Part shown: positions 10,238 to 19,216 of the stretch, one piece after another | Layout of the letters: each line of letters begins with the position of its first letter | How positions within the stretch are numbered: the first letter of the stretch is position 1 | Source of the DNA: Beijerinckiaceae bacterium | Lineage (GTDB): Bacteria > Pseudomonadota > Alphaproteobacteria > Rhizobiales > Beijerinckiaceae | Length of the DNA: 64,000 nt | Reading direction: 5' to 3' | Assembly: GCA_947370975.1 (NCBI GenBank) | Contig: CANBNG010000009.1 | Span: 62,001 to 126,000 of the forward strand | Notes under the pieces: generated by a model | Databases searched by the model: none | Told to the model about the DNA's origin: nothing | What the model saw: the letters and a program-made list of their open reading frames with translations, nothing else | Translations under genes and position numbers: made by a program

Positions 10238-11401
10238 TCAGGCGGCCGATTTAACCGACCGCGCCCTGATGTTTCTTACCGCCTTATCGAGCGCCTCGCA
10301 AAAGGCTTCGATCTGATGGCTCGTCGTGCCACGGCCAAGGCTGATCCGCAGAGCGCCTTTGGCAAGCTCGGGTTCGACACTCATGGCCCGCAGCACATGC
10401 GAGGACTGCACCTTGCCCGACGAGCAGGCCGAGCCCGACGAGACGGCAAACCCGGCCAGATCAAGCACGATCAGCAAAGTCTCGGCGCTTGCCCCCCGCG
10501 CAGCGAGCGCGCTGGTCTGGGCCAATCGCGCAGCGCCCTGCCCGAAGATCACGGCATCTGGGACAAGGCGCATCACCTGCGCCTCCAGAGCGTCCCGCAG
10601 TCCGGCGAGCCGCGCCATTTCCTCGGCCTGCCCGGCTAGCGCTGCTTTGGCGGCTGCGCCAAAGCCGGCGATTGCCGCGACATTTTCAGTGCCTGCCCGC
10701 AGGCCCCGCTCCTGCCCGCCACCGCGCACAAGCGGATGACTTATATGGAGACGATCATTGACAAATGCGAGAGCGCCGACCCCCTTGGGCCCGCCAATCT
10801 TGTGGCCCGAGATGAATAATGCGTCCGCGCCCAGCCCCCTGAGATCGAGACGGCCAGCGGCCTGTACGGCGTCGCAGACGACAAGCCCGCCTGCCCGATG
10901 AACCAGCTCAGAGGCTTCCGCCACGGGCTGGATGACGCCGGTCTCATTATTGGCGGCCTGAAGCGCCAGCAGCACGCGCGCGCCTGCGGCCTCTGCCAGC
11001 ATAGCGGCCAAAGCCGCGAGATCGATGATGCCGGTGGGCAAAAGTGGCACAAGGCGCGTCTGCGCTTCGGGAAAGCGATGGCCTTGCAGCACGCAGGCAT
11101 GTTCGCCCGCACAGAGAAAGAGCTGCGTCAGCGGGGCCCCGCCGTCGGTCAAGGAGGGTGTGAGGACGAGATTGGCAGCCTCGGTGCCGCCAGAGGTAAA
11201 GGTGATGGCGCGGGTGCCCGCGCCCATCAGCTCGGCCACACTGGCGCGGGCCTGCTCGACCAGATGGCGGGCTGCGCGGCCCTCGGCATGGATCGAGGAC
11301 GGGTTGCCCGAGGCCTCCATGGCAGCGATCATTGCCGCGCGCGCCGCAGGCAGCAGCGGGGCGGTCGCGTTATAATCGAGATAGATACGCTCGAGGCTCA
11401 T
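10238..11401 (-). CDS. IscS/NifS-like cysteine desulfurase (class I), first gene of SUF operon
   Basis: The 387-residue PLP enzyme begins Met-Ser-Leu-Glu-Arg-Ile-Tyr-Leu-Asp-Tyr-Asn-Ala-Thr, typical of IscS/NifS. It has the PLP lysine in Ser-Gly-His-Lys-Ile-Gly-Gly-Pro and the active-site Cys in Gly-Ser-Ala-Cys-Ser-Ser-Gly-Lys at about residue 326, on the long flexible loop that marks class I desulfurases. It would provide sulfur to Fe-S assembly and perhaps tRNA thiolation. The operon therefore encodes two desulfurases, this one and SufS. The start at 11401 fits the family N-terminus; longer readings toward 11563 run through the leader. No iscR gene lies in front, but an Irr-type box does. 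Confidence 0.92.
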   Translation of the reverse strand: MSLERIYLDYNATAPLLPAARAAMIAAMEASGNPSSIHAEGRAARHLVEQARASVAELMGAGTRAITFTSGGTEAANLVLTPSLTDGGAPLTQLFLCAGEHACVLQGHRFPEAQTRLVPLLPTGIIDLAALAAMLAEAAGARVLLALQAANNETGVIQPVAEASELVHRAGGLVVCDAVQAAGRLDLRGLGADALFISGHKIGGPKGVGALAFVNDRLHISHPLVRGGGQERGLRAGTENVAAIAGFGAAAKAALAGQAEEMARLAGLRDALEAQVMRLVPDAVIFGQGAARLAQTSALAARGASAETLLIVLDLAGFAVSSGSACSSGKVQSSHVLRAMSVEPELAKGALRISLGRGTTSHQIEAFCEALDKAVRNIRARSVKSAA

Positions 11402-11427
11402 GTCCGCACCCGGGATGAAAGGCCGCC

Positions 11428-11453
11428 GCCAAGCTGCGACGCCAAGCTGCGAC
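11428..11453. repeat. 13-bp tandem duplication in the SUF operon leader
   Basis: GCCAAGCTGCGAC is present twice in direct succession, in the untranslated region just before the first SUF gene. It may be a recent slippage event or may add a structure to the leader RNA; no function is known. Confidence 0.6.
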
Positions 11454-11522
11454 TCTTGCGAAACGCTTGCCAAAATGCTTGCAATCTGACCGGCCCGGCG
11501 TGGTAGAAGGCCCCTTCGGGTT

Positions 11523-11550
11523 CCAGAACGACTGCCTGAAACCGTTCTGG
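11523..11550. promoter_or_regulatory. Inverted repeat in the SUF operon leader
   Basis: CCAGAACG and CGTTCTGG flank 12 bases, between the iron box and the first SUF gene. In RNA this would fold into an 8-bp hairpin in the 5' leader; in DNA it could bind a dimeric regulator. It does not match known IscR or RirA consensus sites that I can recall. Confidence 0.4.
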
Positions 11551-11575
11551 CCCCTGCTCGCAAGAGAGGGACAAT

Positions 11576-11596
11576 CTGTTAGAATAATTCTAACAG
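11576..11596 (-). promoter_or_regulatory. Iron-control element (probable Irr box) of the SUF operon
   Basis: CTGTTAGAATAATTCTAACAG is a perfect inverted repeat with 10-base arms around one central base. Its core TTAGAA-N3-TTCTAA matches the ICE motif bound by Irr, the haem-responsive iron regulator of Rhizobiales. It lies 175 bases upstream of the first gene of the Fe-S assembly operon, which is a known member of Irr/RirA regulons in this order. The divergent hydrolase gene starts 100 bases away on the other side and could share the control. Confidence 0.8.
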
Positions 11597-11695
11597 CTTT
11601 TAGGGGCCGCGTCCGCTGCAAGTCAAGCGAACCGGACGCGCTGACACGCATTTGAAGGCCCGGCCACAGCCGTGGTCCGCTCCGTGGGGATCTTA

Positions 11696-12379
11696 ATGCC
11701 TGAAGTCATTTTTACCGGACCTGCCGGCCGCCTCGAAGGCCGTTTCCACCCCTCGAAGCAGCGCGGTGCGCCGATCGCGGTCATTCTTCATCCCCACCCC
11801 CAGTTCGGGGGCACGATGAACAATCAGATCGTCTACAATCTCTATTACACTTTCGCCGAGCGCGGCTTTTCGGTTCTGCGGTTCAACTTCCGCGGCGTTG
11901 GCCGCAGCCAGGGCAATTTCGATCACGGCACCGGCGAATTGTCGGATGCGGCGTCCGCGCTCGATTGGGTGCAGGCTATCAATCCCGAGGCGCGCGCCTG
12001 CTGGATCGCGGGTGTGAGCTTTGGTTCGTGGATCGGCATGCAATTGCTGATGCGTCGCCCCGAGATCGAGGGCTTCATTTCGATTGCCCCGCCGGCCAAC
12101 CGTTTCGACTATTCCTTCCTCGCGCCCTGCCCGTCGTCGGGCCTGTTCGTTCATGGCGATCAGGACCGCGTGGCCCCGCTGAAGGAAGTCATGCCGCTGA
12201 TTGAAAAGCTGAAGACGCAGCGCGGCATCATCATCGAACATACGACGATCCCCGGCGCGAACCATTTCTTCGAGAACCGCGTCGACGAGCTGATTGCCGA
12301 AGTCGGCAATTATCTGGACCGTCGCCTCGACAATCCGGTGCGCCTGCCGACCCCTGCCCGCGCCATCAAGGGCAGCTGA
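11696..12379 (+). CDS. Alpha/beta hydrolase (COG2945-like)
   Basis: The 227-residue protein fits the short alpha/beta hydrolases of COG2945. It has an early Leu-His-Pro-His-Pro-Gln-Phe-Gly-Gly-Thr-Met motif, the nucleophile elbow Gly-Val-Ser-Phe-Gly-Ser-Trp, an Asp in His-Gly-Asp-Gln-Asp and the final His in Gly-Ala-Asn-His-Phe-Phe. No signal peptide is seen. The substrate is unknown. It is transcribed away from the SUF operon and shares a 294-base intergenic region with it. The start at 11696 is the first ATG that keeps the family N-terminus (Pro-Glu-Val-Ile-Phe). Confidence 0.88.
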   Translation: MPEVIFTGPAGRLEGRFHPSKQRGAPIAVILHPHPQFGGTMNNQIVYNLYYTFAERGFSVLRFNFRGVGRSQGNFDHGTGELSDAASALDWVQAINPEARACWIAGVSFGSWIGMQLLMRRPEIEGFISIAPPANRFDYSFLAPCPSSGLFVHGDQDRVAPLKEVMPLIEKLKTQRGIIIEHTTIPGANHFFENRVDELIAEVGNYLDRRLDNPVRLPTPARAIKGS

Positions 12380-12388
12380 ATATTCCTC

Positions 12389-12417
12389 CCGGCGCGGCGA
12401 CACAGTCGCGCCGGTTT
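12389..12417. terminator. Hairpin between convergent hydrolase and anmK genes
   Basis: CCGGCGCG and CGCGCCGG pair across ten bases, followed by TTT. It lies between two genes that face each other, so it may end transcription on both strands. Confidence 0.6.
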
Positions 12418-12421
12418 CACG

Positions 12422-13540
12422 TCACGGCAGGCTGAGATGCCCGCCGTTGAGCGGCACGCAGACCCCCGTCGTTCCGGGGAAAGTCAGCGGCAGTCCCCTC
12501 TGGGTGCGGACGCCGAGATAGGCGAAAGCCTGCGCTTCCATCGCATCCGATGACCAACCAAACGCCTCAGCCGCCACGACTCTCGTTCCCAGAGCCTGCG
12601 CCAACATGTCCAGCAGGACAGGATTGCGCGCGCCCCCGCCACAGACAATCCAGAGACCCGGCGCGCAATCGAGATGTGGCAGCAGCCGCGCGACCGATTG
12701 CGCGGTGAAGGCGCTCAACGTCGCAGCACCATCGGCATCCGACAATCGGGCCACGGCGGCATTCGAAAAATCGCCCCGGTCGAGACTTTTCGGCGGCGCC
12801 ATATCGAAGAAGGGATGAGCCAGCAGCCCGGCGAGCACCACCTCGTCCACGCGTCCCGTCGCGGCGAGTGCGCCATCCTTGTCATAGGCTGCGCCTGTCC
12901 GCTGCAGGATGAAATCGTCCAGCAGCGCATTGCCCGGCCCGGTGTCGCAGGCCAGCGGGTCGTCGTCCCCATTGAGAAGCGTCGCATTGGCAACGCCACC
13001 AATATTCAGCAAGGCCACGTTGCGCGGCAAATCACGCCCTTCGTGCCGCGCCTGCGCCACAAGTGCGCGGTGATAGACCGGCACGAGCGGCGCACCCTGC
13101 CCGCCCGCCAGCACATCGGCGGTGCGGAAATCATGGGCCACCGGCCGCCCAAGGAGCGCCGCCAGCTCGCCGCCATCGCCGATCTGCACCGTGAGGCGAG
13201 CCTCGGGTCGGTGCAGCACGGTCTGGCCATGGAAACCGATGAGATCGACGCCAGCCAGATCGACGCCCGTGTCCTTGCAGAACATCTCCACCGCCTCGGC
13301 ATGGGCGCGCGCCAGAAAGGCTTCCGCCTGGGGCAGAATGCCTGGCCGCGCGGCGGCCGAGGTCAGCGCGCGCGCATCCGAGAGCGCAGCGCGCAGCAGG
13401 CGGCGCTCCGGTTCCGAATAGGGCCTAAAACCCGACGGCCCTTGCACGACCTGCGCCTCGCCATCGGTCTCGATCAGCGCAACATCCACCCCATCCATGG
13501 AGGTGCCGGACATCAGGCCTATGGCGCGGAAAAGGGGCAT
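12422..13540 (-). CDS. anmK: Anhydro-N-acetylmuramic acid kinase
   Basis: The 372-residue kinase phosphorylates and opens 1,6-anhydro-MurNAc from recycled cell wall to give MurNAc-6-phosphate. The family start Ile-Gly-Leu-Met-Ser-Gly-Thr-Ser-Met-Asp-Gly-Val-Asp (phosphate loop) is at residues 7-19. Leu-Asn-Ile-Gly-Gly-Val-Ala-Asn, Cys-Asp-Thr-Gly-Pro-Gly-Asn and a late Cys-Gly-Gly-Gly-Ala-Arg-Asn motif follow. It is divergent from tyrS, with about 125 bases between. This pair order is common in Rhizobiales. Confidence 0.96.
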   Translation of the reverse strand: MPLFRAIGLMSGTSMDGVDVALIETDGEAQVVQGPSGFRPYSEPERRLLRAALSDARALTSAAARPGILPQAEAFLARAHAEAVEMFCKDTGVDLAGVDLIGFHGQTVLHRPEARLTVQIGDGGELAALLGRPVAHDFRTADVLAGGQGAPLVPVYHRALVAQARHEGRDLPRNVALLNIGGVANATLLNGDDDPLACDTGPGNALLDDFILQRTGAAYDKDGALAATGRVDEVVLAGLLAHPFFDMAPPKSLDRGDFSNAAVARLSDADGAATLSAFTAQSVARLLPHLDCAPGLWIVCGGGARNPVLLDMLAQALGTRVVAAEAFGWSSDAMEAQAFAYLGVRTQRGLPLTFPGTTGVCVPLNGGHLSLP

Positions 13541-13664
13541 GGGTCTCCTCGGTTTAAACTCGCGATCGCGCGGGTTCCCTCAACCTACGGGGTGGCCTGA
13601 TTCCTGTCACGCGTTGCACTGGCGGCCCGGCTCATCTAAACCTCCCGCACCTCGCGAGGATGCC

Positions 13665-14927
13665 ATGTCGAACGATTTCCGCCCCAAATCCGATTTTCTG
13701 GTCACGCTTCAGGAGCGCGGCTATATCCATCAATGTTCCGACCTTGCGGGCGTGGATGAAAAGGCCAAGGCCGGCGAGCTCGTCGCCTATATCGGCTTCG
13801 ATTGCACGGCCCCCTCGCTGCATATCGGCTCGCTCGTCCAGATCATGATGATGCGCTGGTTGCAGAAGACCGGCGGCAAGCCCGTGCCGTTGATGGGCGG
13901 AGGCACGACGCAGGTTGGCGATCCCTCCGGCAAGGACGAGAGCCGCAAGCTGCTCTCGCTCGACCAGATCGGCGCCAACAAGGAGGGCATCAAGCAGGTC
14001 TTCGCGAAATTCCTCACCTTTGGCGAGGGCAAGACCGACGCCTTCATGACCGACAATGCCGAATGGCTGGGCGCGCTGAAATACATCGATTTCCTGCGCG
14101 AGGTCGGTCGGCACTTCTCGGTCAATCGCATGATGGCGATGGATTCGGTCAAGATGCGGCTTGAGCGCGATCAGGAATTGTCCTTCATCGAATTCAACTA
14201 CATGTGCCTGCAGGCCTATGATTTCGTGGAATTGAACCGTCGCCACGGCATCAATTTGCAGATGGGCGGCTCCGATCAATGGGGCAATATCATCACCGGC
14301 ATGGATCTGGGTCGCCGCATGGGTCGGCCCCAGCTCTATGCGCTGACCTCCCCGCTGCTCACCACGGCGTCGGGCGCGAAAATGGGCAAGACGGCGTCAG
14401 GCGCGATCTGGCTCAATGCCGACATGCTGCCCGTTTATGATTACTGGCAATATTGGCGCAATACGGAAGACGCCGATGTCGGGCGCTTCCTGCGCCTCTT
14501 CACCGAATTGCCGATGGATGAAATCCGCCGCCTCGAAAATCTCGGCGGCGCGGAAATCAACGAGGCCAAGAAGATCCTGGCCAATGAAGCAACCGCCATG
14601 CTGCATGGGCGCGAGGGGGCGGAAGCTGCTGCCGATACCGCGCGCAAGACCTTCGAGGAAGGCGTGCTCGCCAGCTCGCTGCCGACCATCGAGGTCACGC
14701 AGGCGGAATATGCCGCCGGCATCGGCATGCTCACCGCTTTCGTCAAGGCAGGCCTCGTGCCCTCCACGGGCGAAGCGCGGCGTCAGATCAAGGGCGGCGG
14801 CTTGCGCGTGAATGATGTGGCGGTCAGCGACGAGCGCGCGCTGCTGGCGGCCTCCGACCTGACGGCCGAGGGCGTGGTGAAACTCTCGCTCGGCAAGAAG
14901 AAGCACATTCTGCTCAAGCCCGTCTGA
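13665..14927 (+). CDS. tyrS: Tyrosyl-tRNA synthetase
   Basis: The 420-residue class I synthetase charges tRNA-Tyr. The HIGH-like motif is His-Ile-Gly-Ser near residue 49, and the KMSKS-like motif is Lys-Met-Gly-Lys-Thr near residue 242. Gln-Met-Gly-Gly-Ser-Asp-Gln-Trp-Gly-Asn is the tyrosine/ATP pocket. The last 70 residues form the S4-type RNA-binding domain (Gly-Glu-Ala-Arg-Arg-Gln-Ile-Lys-Gly-Gly-Gly). AGGA five bases before the ATG at 13665 fixes the start. Confidence 0.97.
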   Translation: MSNDFRPKSDFLVTLQERGYIHQCSDLAGVDEKAKAGELVAYIGFDCTAPSLHIGSLVQIMMMRWLQKTGGKPVPLMGGGTTQVGDPSGKDESRKLLSLDQIGANKEGIKQVFAKFLTFGEGKTDAFMTDNAEWLGALKYIDFLREVGRHFSVNRMMAMDSVKMRLERDQELSFIEFNYMCLQAYDFVELNRRHGINLQMGGSDQWGNIITGMDLGRRMGRPQLYALTSPLLTTASGAKMGKTASGAIWLNADMLPVYDYWQYWRNTEDADVGRFLRLFTELPMDEIRRLENLGGAEINEAKKILANEATAMLHGREGAEAAADTARKTFEEGVLASSLPTIEVTQAEYAAGIGMLTAFVKAGLVPSTGEARRQIKGGGLRVNDVAVSDERALLAASDLTAEGVVKLSLGKKKHILLKPV

Positions 14928-14937
14928 GCCTCAAGCG

Positions 14938-17900
14938 CTATCGCCGTGACGGCGCATATTGCAGCGGCTCTGCGGCTGCGGGCGCAGGCGCGGCGGGCGG
15001 CGCGGGCATCTGGCTGGTGCCGACTTCGCCTGCTCCGAAGATCTTGCGCAGGAAGCCCGGCGCAATGGCAGATAGCGGATTGATGGTCAGCACGGGCGCG
15101 GTTGCGGGCCCGCTGATGCGGAAGTTGACGCCAAACAAGCCCTCGTTGGTGCCCCCGCCCAGGATCACGCCAAAGAGCGGAATCTTCGAGAACAGATTAT
15201 TGACGCCATAGGCCGGCACAAAAGTGCCGGTCATGTTCACACGGTCGTTCAGCGTATCGAGATAGCCCTCGATGGTGGTGCCGGCCTCAGGCCCGTAGAT
15301 TACGCCATCGCGCAAGTCGATACGTCCCTGCCCGCGCGAAAATGTAACCTGCATGCGCTTGAAGGCCGCAGCATTGGTATCGATCCGGACCTGACCCGAG
15401 CGATCGCGCGCCGCCACGCCTTCCGTCACAAGTCGCTGCAGCGCAGGCTCATTGCGCACGACGAAATCGTTCACACCAATCGTGCCGTCGAGCTGGCCCT
15501 CTTCGATCTGGGCGACGAATTGCAGCTTGCCGCCCTCCATGCGCTTGTAGAAATCGAAGAAGGAAAGTAGCGCGCCGCCGTCATTTGTGGTGACGCCGAT
15601 CTGGGGCGGTCGACCGTCGGGCGCGCGCACCATCGTGCCGTTCACGGCATCACGGCCAAAGCGTCCGCTCAGTTGAAACTGACGAATGAGGCCGCCGCGC
15701 CGCGCCAGTTTCAACTCCACATTCGAGGCCGCCTGCTTGTTGTTGCCGGTCACCAAAGTCGATTTGAGATCGACCTCGAAATCTTTCGCAGGCGCAGCAC
15801 GGTCTCGTCCGCTGGTCGATCCGCCCGTCGTCAGCAATTTCAGAAAGGGCCGTGAATCGACAGCCGTCCCGCGGATCGTGAGCTTCAGCACGTCCTTGGT
15901 CTGCTCGGCCTCGATCTTCATGTCATCGCCCGGCGAGAGCCGCACCTGCAACAGCTTGGCTCGTTCCATCGCGCCATTGGGATCTAGCTCGATCGACCCC
16001 TTGGCGAAAGCCGTGCCGCCATCGAAGATGAATTGCTCGAGATCGGGCCCTTCAGGATCGTTGACCAGCGTGAAGGACGCCTTGGCGGGCTTGCCGGCGG
16101 CTTTCGTGTAGCCGGGCAAAAGATTGTCGATGGCCGCGCGGGTGAAGTCGATTTCGACCTGCGCGCGTGGCTTTTCCTTCTGGCCAAGCACTGCCGTCAT
16201 GCGCGCGCCGATCTGGCCTGTCAGGGACGTGCCGAAATTCAGGCCTAGCTTGGTGCGCGCAGCATCGTCCAGCGTCATGCCGATCACGGCTTCGGTGGGT
16301 GCGTTGAGCGCCTTGTGCAATTCAATTGTCGCGGGCGCGCCAAACATCTTGCCCTGACCGGAAGCGCGCAACAGGCCGCGCTCGGCCGTAAGTTTCAGGG
16401 TGGCGGCTTCCAGCCGTTCCTTGCCAACGAGCTTTTCGACCGAGAAATTCGTCAGCGTCGCGCTGGCGCGCACATTGGTGTCTTCGGGTGGCACGTTTTC
16501 GCCGAGCTTGAGATCGATCAGCACGCGGCCCTCGATCTGGCCCTTCACGGTCGTATTATCGATCGGCAATTGCGCATAGGGCTTGAGCGCATCGCGCTCG
16601 AAGAGATCGGCGACCGCATCGAGCGGGCCATTCATGCGCAGATTGATTGCGGCAGGCGTCGGCTTCAATTCGCTTTCAGGCACGCTGAACGAGCCTTCCA
16701 CCAATTGCAGTTTCTGGGTCGGCGAAACCTCCATCGCGCCACGCGTCGCAACAAAATTCGACGTATGGCCTGTCACCACGCCCGTGCCATCGAGCGATGA
16801 GAGCAAGGGCAGGCCCTGCACGGCCATGATCGAGGCATTGGACAGAGTGAAGGAAAGCCGCAGACTTTGATCCGGCGGCGCCTTGTCGCGCCGGATGGCA
16901 GACAAGGTATCCGCATCGAAATCGAGCGCAATCGCGCCCTGCTCCAGGACGCCACCGCGGAAATTGCGCAGGAACCATGCGCGCACCTGCGGGGCGACCG
17001 CGCTTGGCCAGAGCCGCACAGCGCCGAGGGCGGGCATACGTCCGGCCGTTCCCTTCATCCGCAGATGCGGACCCGCATCCGTGATCTGCAAATCTGCACT
17101 GCCAAGCAGATTGAGCTCGGGGCCAACGACTTCAACCTTGTCGATGGCAATGCGGTGTTCATCGGGCAGGATGCGGGCGCCAAGCGTGGCGCGGTCGACA
17201 AAGATCGCCTTCTGGTTTGGCCGCTCGGGCCCAAAGACCCCGCGCTCGACCGTGCGCCCCTCGATCATCCACGCCTCGCCAACGCTTGAAGGAGGCGTAA
17301 CGCTGCCGGTCACCGCAAAATGCGTCTCGCCGGCTGCAAACAGCGTCGTGCCGAGATCGAACCGGCGCGAGGCGGCATTCCAGTTGAAGGTGCCGGCAAT
17401 TTCATCGACCTGAACCGGCTCGTGGTCCTTGTCGTCGAGGAAGAAGAAGCCCGCGCCTGCCGTGAAGCGCCCGCCCGCGCGCACGATCTTTCCATTTTCC
17501 GCCAGCGTGACGTTAAGGCGGGAGGACAGCGGCATGTCGAAATCAAAACCCGGATCGCGCGTGCCCGCCACCAACAGCAATTCATCGAGCGTGATGTCGG
17601 TGAGCGAAATATCAAGACTGCGCGCCTCGCCCGGACGCCCCTTGGCGGAGGCTTCCATGCGCCAGCGCCCATTGGGGCCTGCCGCCGAGAGGGAGAGCTG
17701 CGCGCTTGCATCCGTCTTGTCGAAATCGAGTTCGAAGCCCTCGAACACGGTCAATTGCTTCGTCGTCTGATCATCGAAGACCAGACGTCCGCGCGAAATA
17801 CCGAGGCGCTTGAGCGCGCTGATCGGGCTGTCGAGGCGCGTCGCGGAATCGAGCAAGGTCGTGAGCGCCTCGCCCAGCTTGTTCATGACATCGGTATGAT

Positions 17901-18516
17901 TGCCGGCGACGGGGACGGGCTCGGGCGTGACGGGATCCCCATCCGCGCTCTCGGGCGCGCGATGACTGCCCGTGAGCACGATGGGTTCGGAGCCTGCGGA
18001 AATGGCGACCGAGCCGTCAGCCAGCACGGACAGGCGCACCTCGACATCCATGATTTCAAGGCGACGTGGCGAAATCTGCCCGTAGAGCAAGGGTATCGCG
18101 TTGATGGAAACTTCGGCTTTGGGTGCGGCAATGATCGGGCGTCCGCTCGCGCCCTTGATGGCAAAGTCGGAAATCGCGAGGCGCGGCCCGTGTTCGCTGT
18201 CCTCGATCATCATCGGGCCGAGATCGAACGTATAGGAGCCACCCAAGCGGGCCGACAAGGCATTGGCGAGCGGCTGGCTCATGGTGTCGAGCGCGATCGG
18301 CCCCTCGGAGAGGCGCTGGAAGAACCAGGCCGCCGCGCCCGAGACTGCGAGCAAGGGCACAAGGATGAGGGCGGCGACAAGCATGAGCCAGCCGCGCGCA
18401 CGCCGATAGCGGCGCGTGGGGCGCAGCAGAACGCACTCGCCCTCGGGCGCTGGTTTTGAAAACCACGCCCGCAGGCGGCCGAAAAGGCCCGTACTGTCCT
18501 GCGTCTGCTCGCTCAA
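14938..18516 (-). CDS. Giant envelope protein of the AsmA/DUF3971 (YhdP-like) superfamily
   Basis: The 1192-residue protein has a cytoplasmic basic N-terminus, one membrane segment (about residues 41-66), then more than 1000 residues of repetitive beta-rich sequence. The end carries an AsmA-like C-terminal domain, with Phe-Ser-Arg-Gly-Gln-Gly-Arg-Ile and an Ile-Pro-Leu-Phe-Gly-Val-Ile-Leu-Gly-Gly-Gly region, and a Pro/Ala tail. YhdP/TamB-type proteins form lipid-transfer bridges from inner to outer membrane. This could be the alphaproteobacterial bridge protein, which is inference from the fold family. It is divergent from the peroxiredoxin gene (145 bases between) and convergent with tyrS. 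Confidence 0.87.
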   Translation of the reverse strand: MSEQTQDSTGLFGRLRAWFSKPAPEGECVLLRPTRRYRRARGWLMLVAALILVPLLAVSGAAAWFFQRLSEGPIALDTMSQPLANALSARLGGSYTFDLGPMMIEDSEHGPRLAISDFAIKGASGRPIIAAPKAEVSINAIPLLYGQISPRRLEIMDVEVRLSVLADGSVAISAGSEPIVLTGSHRAPESADGDPVTPEPVPVAGNHTDVMNKLGEALTTLLDSATRLDSPISALKRLGISRGRLVFDDQTTKQLTVFEGFELDFDKTDASAQLSLSAAGPNGRWRMEASAKGRPGEARSLDISLTDITLDELLLVAGTRDPGFDFDMPLSSRLNVTLAENGKIVRAGGRFTAGAGFFFLDDKDHEPVQVDEIAGTFNWNAASRRFDLGTTLFAAGETHFAVTGSVTPPSSVGEAWMIEGRTVERGVFGPERPNQKAIFVDRATLGARILPDEHRIAIDKVEVVGPELNLLGSADLQITDAGPHLRMKGTAGRMPALGAVRLWPSAVAPQVRAWFLRNFRGGVLEQGAIALDFDADTLSAIRRDKAPPDQSLRLSFTLSNASIMAVQGLPLLSSLDGTGVVTGHTSNFVATRGAMEVSPTQKLQLVEGSFSVPESELKPTPAAINLRMNGPLDAVADLFERDALKPYAQLPIDNTTVKGQIEGRVLIDLKLGENVPPEDTNVRASATLTNFSVEKLVGKERLEAATLKLTAERGLLRASGQGKMFGAPATIELHKALNAPTEAVIGMTLDDAARTKLGLNFGTSLTGQIGARMTAVLGQKEKPRAQVEIDFTRAAIDNLLPGYTKAAGKPAKASFTLVNDPEGPDLEQFIFDGGTAFAKGSIELDPNGAMERAKLLQVRLSPGDDMKIEAEQTKDVLKLTIRGTAVDSRPFLKLLTTGGSTSGRDRAAPAKDFEVDLKSTLVTGNNKQAASNVELKLARRGGLIRQFQLSGRFGRDAVNGTMVRAPDGRPPQIGVTTNDGGALLSFFDFYKRMEGGKLQFVAQIEEGQLDGTIGVNDFVVRNEPALQRLVTEGVAARDRSGQVRIDTNAAAFKRMQVTFSRGQGRIDLRDGVIYGPEAGTTIEGYLDTLNDRVNMTGTFVPAYGVNNLFSKIPLFGVILGGGTNEGLFGVNFRISGPATAPVLTINPLSAIAPGFLRKIFGAGEVGTSQMPAPPAAPAPAAAEPLQYAPSRR

Positions 18517-18661
18517 ATTTTGGATGCCCTACGCCCTGCGGGAGCTTTCGCCATGATTCGGAGGAGACTATAGAAAAGTTCCTGTTCCGGCGCGCGATCC
18601 GCGCATACGGCCTGTGCGTAAAGCAGTGGCTGTCCAATGAGACAAAAGGAAGGCGTCCCCC

Positions 18662-19132
18662 GTGTCAGTCAAGCTAGAGCCCGGCGCAAAAGCGCCCTCG
18701 TTCGACCTCCCCACAGACGGCAATGGCCAGATTACGCTGGCCTCGCTGAAGGGGAAGAAGATCGCCCTTTATTTCTATCCGAAGGACGACACCTCCGGCT
18801 GCACGCAGGAGGCCATCGAGTTCAACGGCCTGCGCACCGACTTCGAAAAGGCGGGAACAATCATCCTCGGCGTTTCGCCCGACGCGCCCAAGATGCATGA
18901 CAAGTTCAAGGCAAAGCATGGTCTCGAGTTCGGTCTCCTCTCGGACGAGACCAAGGGCATGCTCGAAGCCTATGGCGTCTGGGTCGAGAAGAGCATGTAT
19001 GGCCGCAAATATATGGGCGTCGAGCGCACGACCTTCCTGATCGGCGCCGATGGCAAAATCGCCCGCATCTGGAACAAGGTGAAGGTGCCGGGCCATGCCC
19101 AGGACGTGCTGGACGCCGCCAAGGCGCTCTGA
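18662..19132 (+). CDS. bcp: BCP-type peroxiredoxin with a single cysteine
   Basis: The 156-residue thioredoxin-fold peroxidase reduces hydrogen peroxide and organic peroxides in the cytoplasm. The peroxidatic Cys47 is in Asp-Thr-Ser-Gly-Cys-Thr-Gln-Glu. The usual second Cys five residues later is replaced by Ile, and no other Cys is present in the protein, so it must work as a one-Cys enzyme with an external thiol. The start is GTG at 18662, with AAGGAAGG upstream. Confidence 0.93.
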   Translation: MSVKLEPGAKAPSFDLPTDGNGQITLASLKGKKIALYFYPKDDTSGCTQEAIEFNGLRTDFEKAGTIILGVSPDAPKMHDKFKAKHGLEFGLLSDETKGMLEAYGVWVEKSMYGRKYMGVERTTFLIGADGKIARIWNKVKVPGHAQDVLDAAKAL

Positions 19133-19216
19133 TCGATGCGTTATGGTTAGGCTCCGTTAACCACAACTGCGCTACTCATCCCATGCGTCGCTCAAGGGCA
19201 CGCATGGGAGATCATC

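Noticed and set aside
19147..19160. TTAG-N6-TTAA before the M23 peptidase gene as a CtrA box
   Set aside because: Spacing is six instead of seven and one half-site is changed; kept only as a remark.
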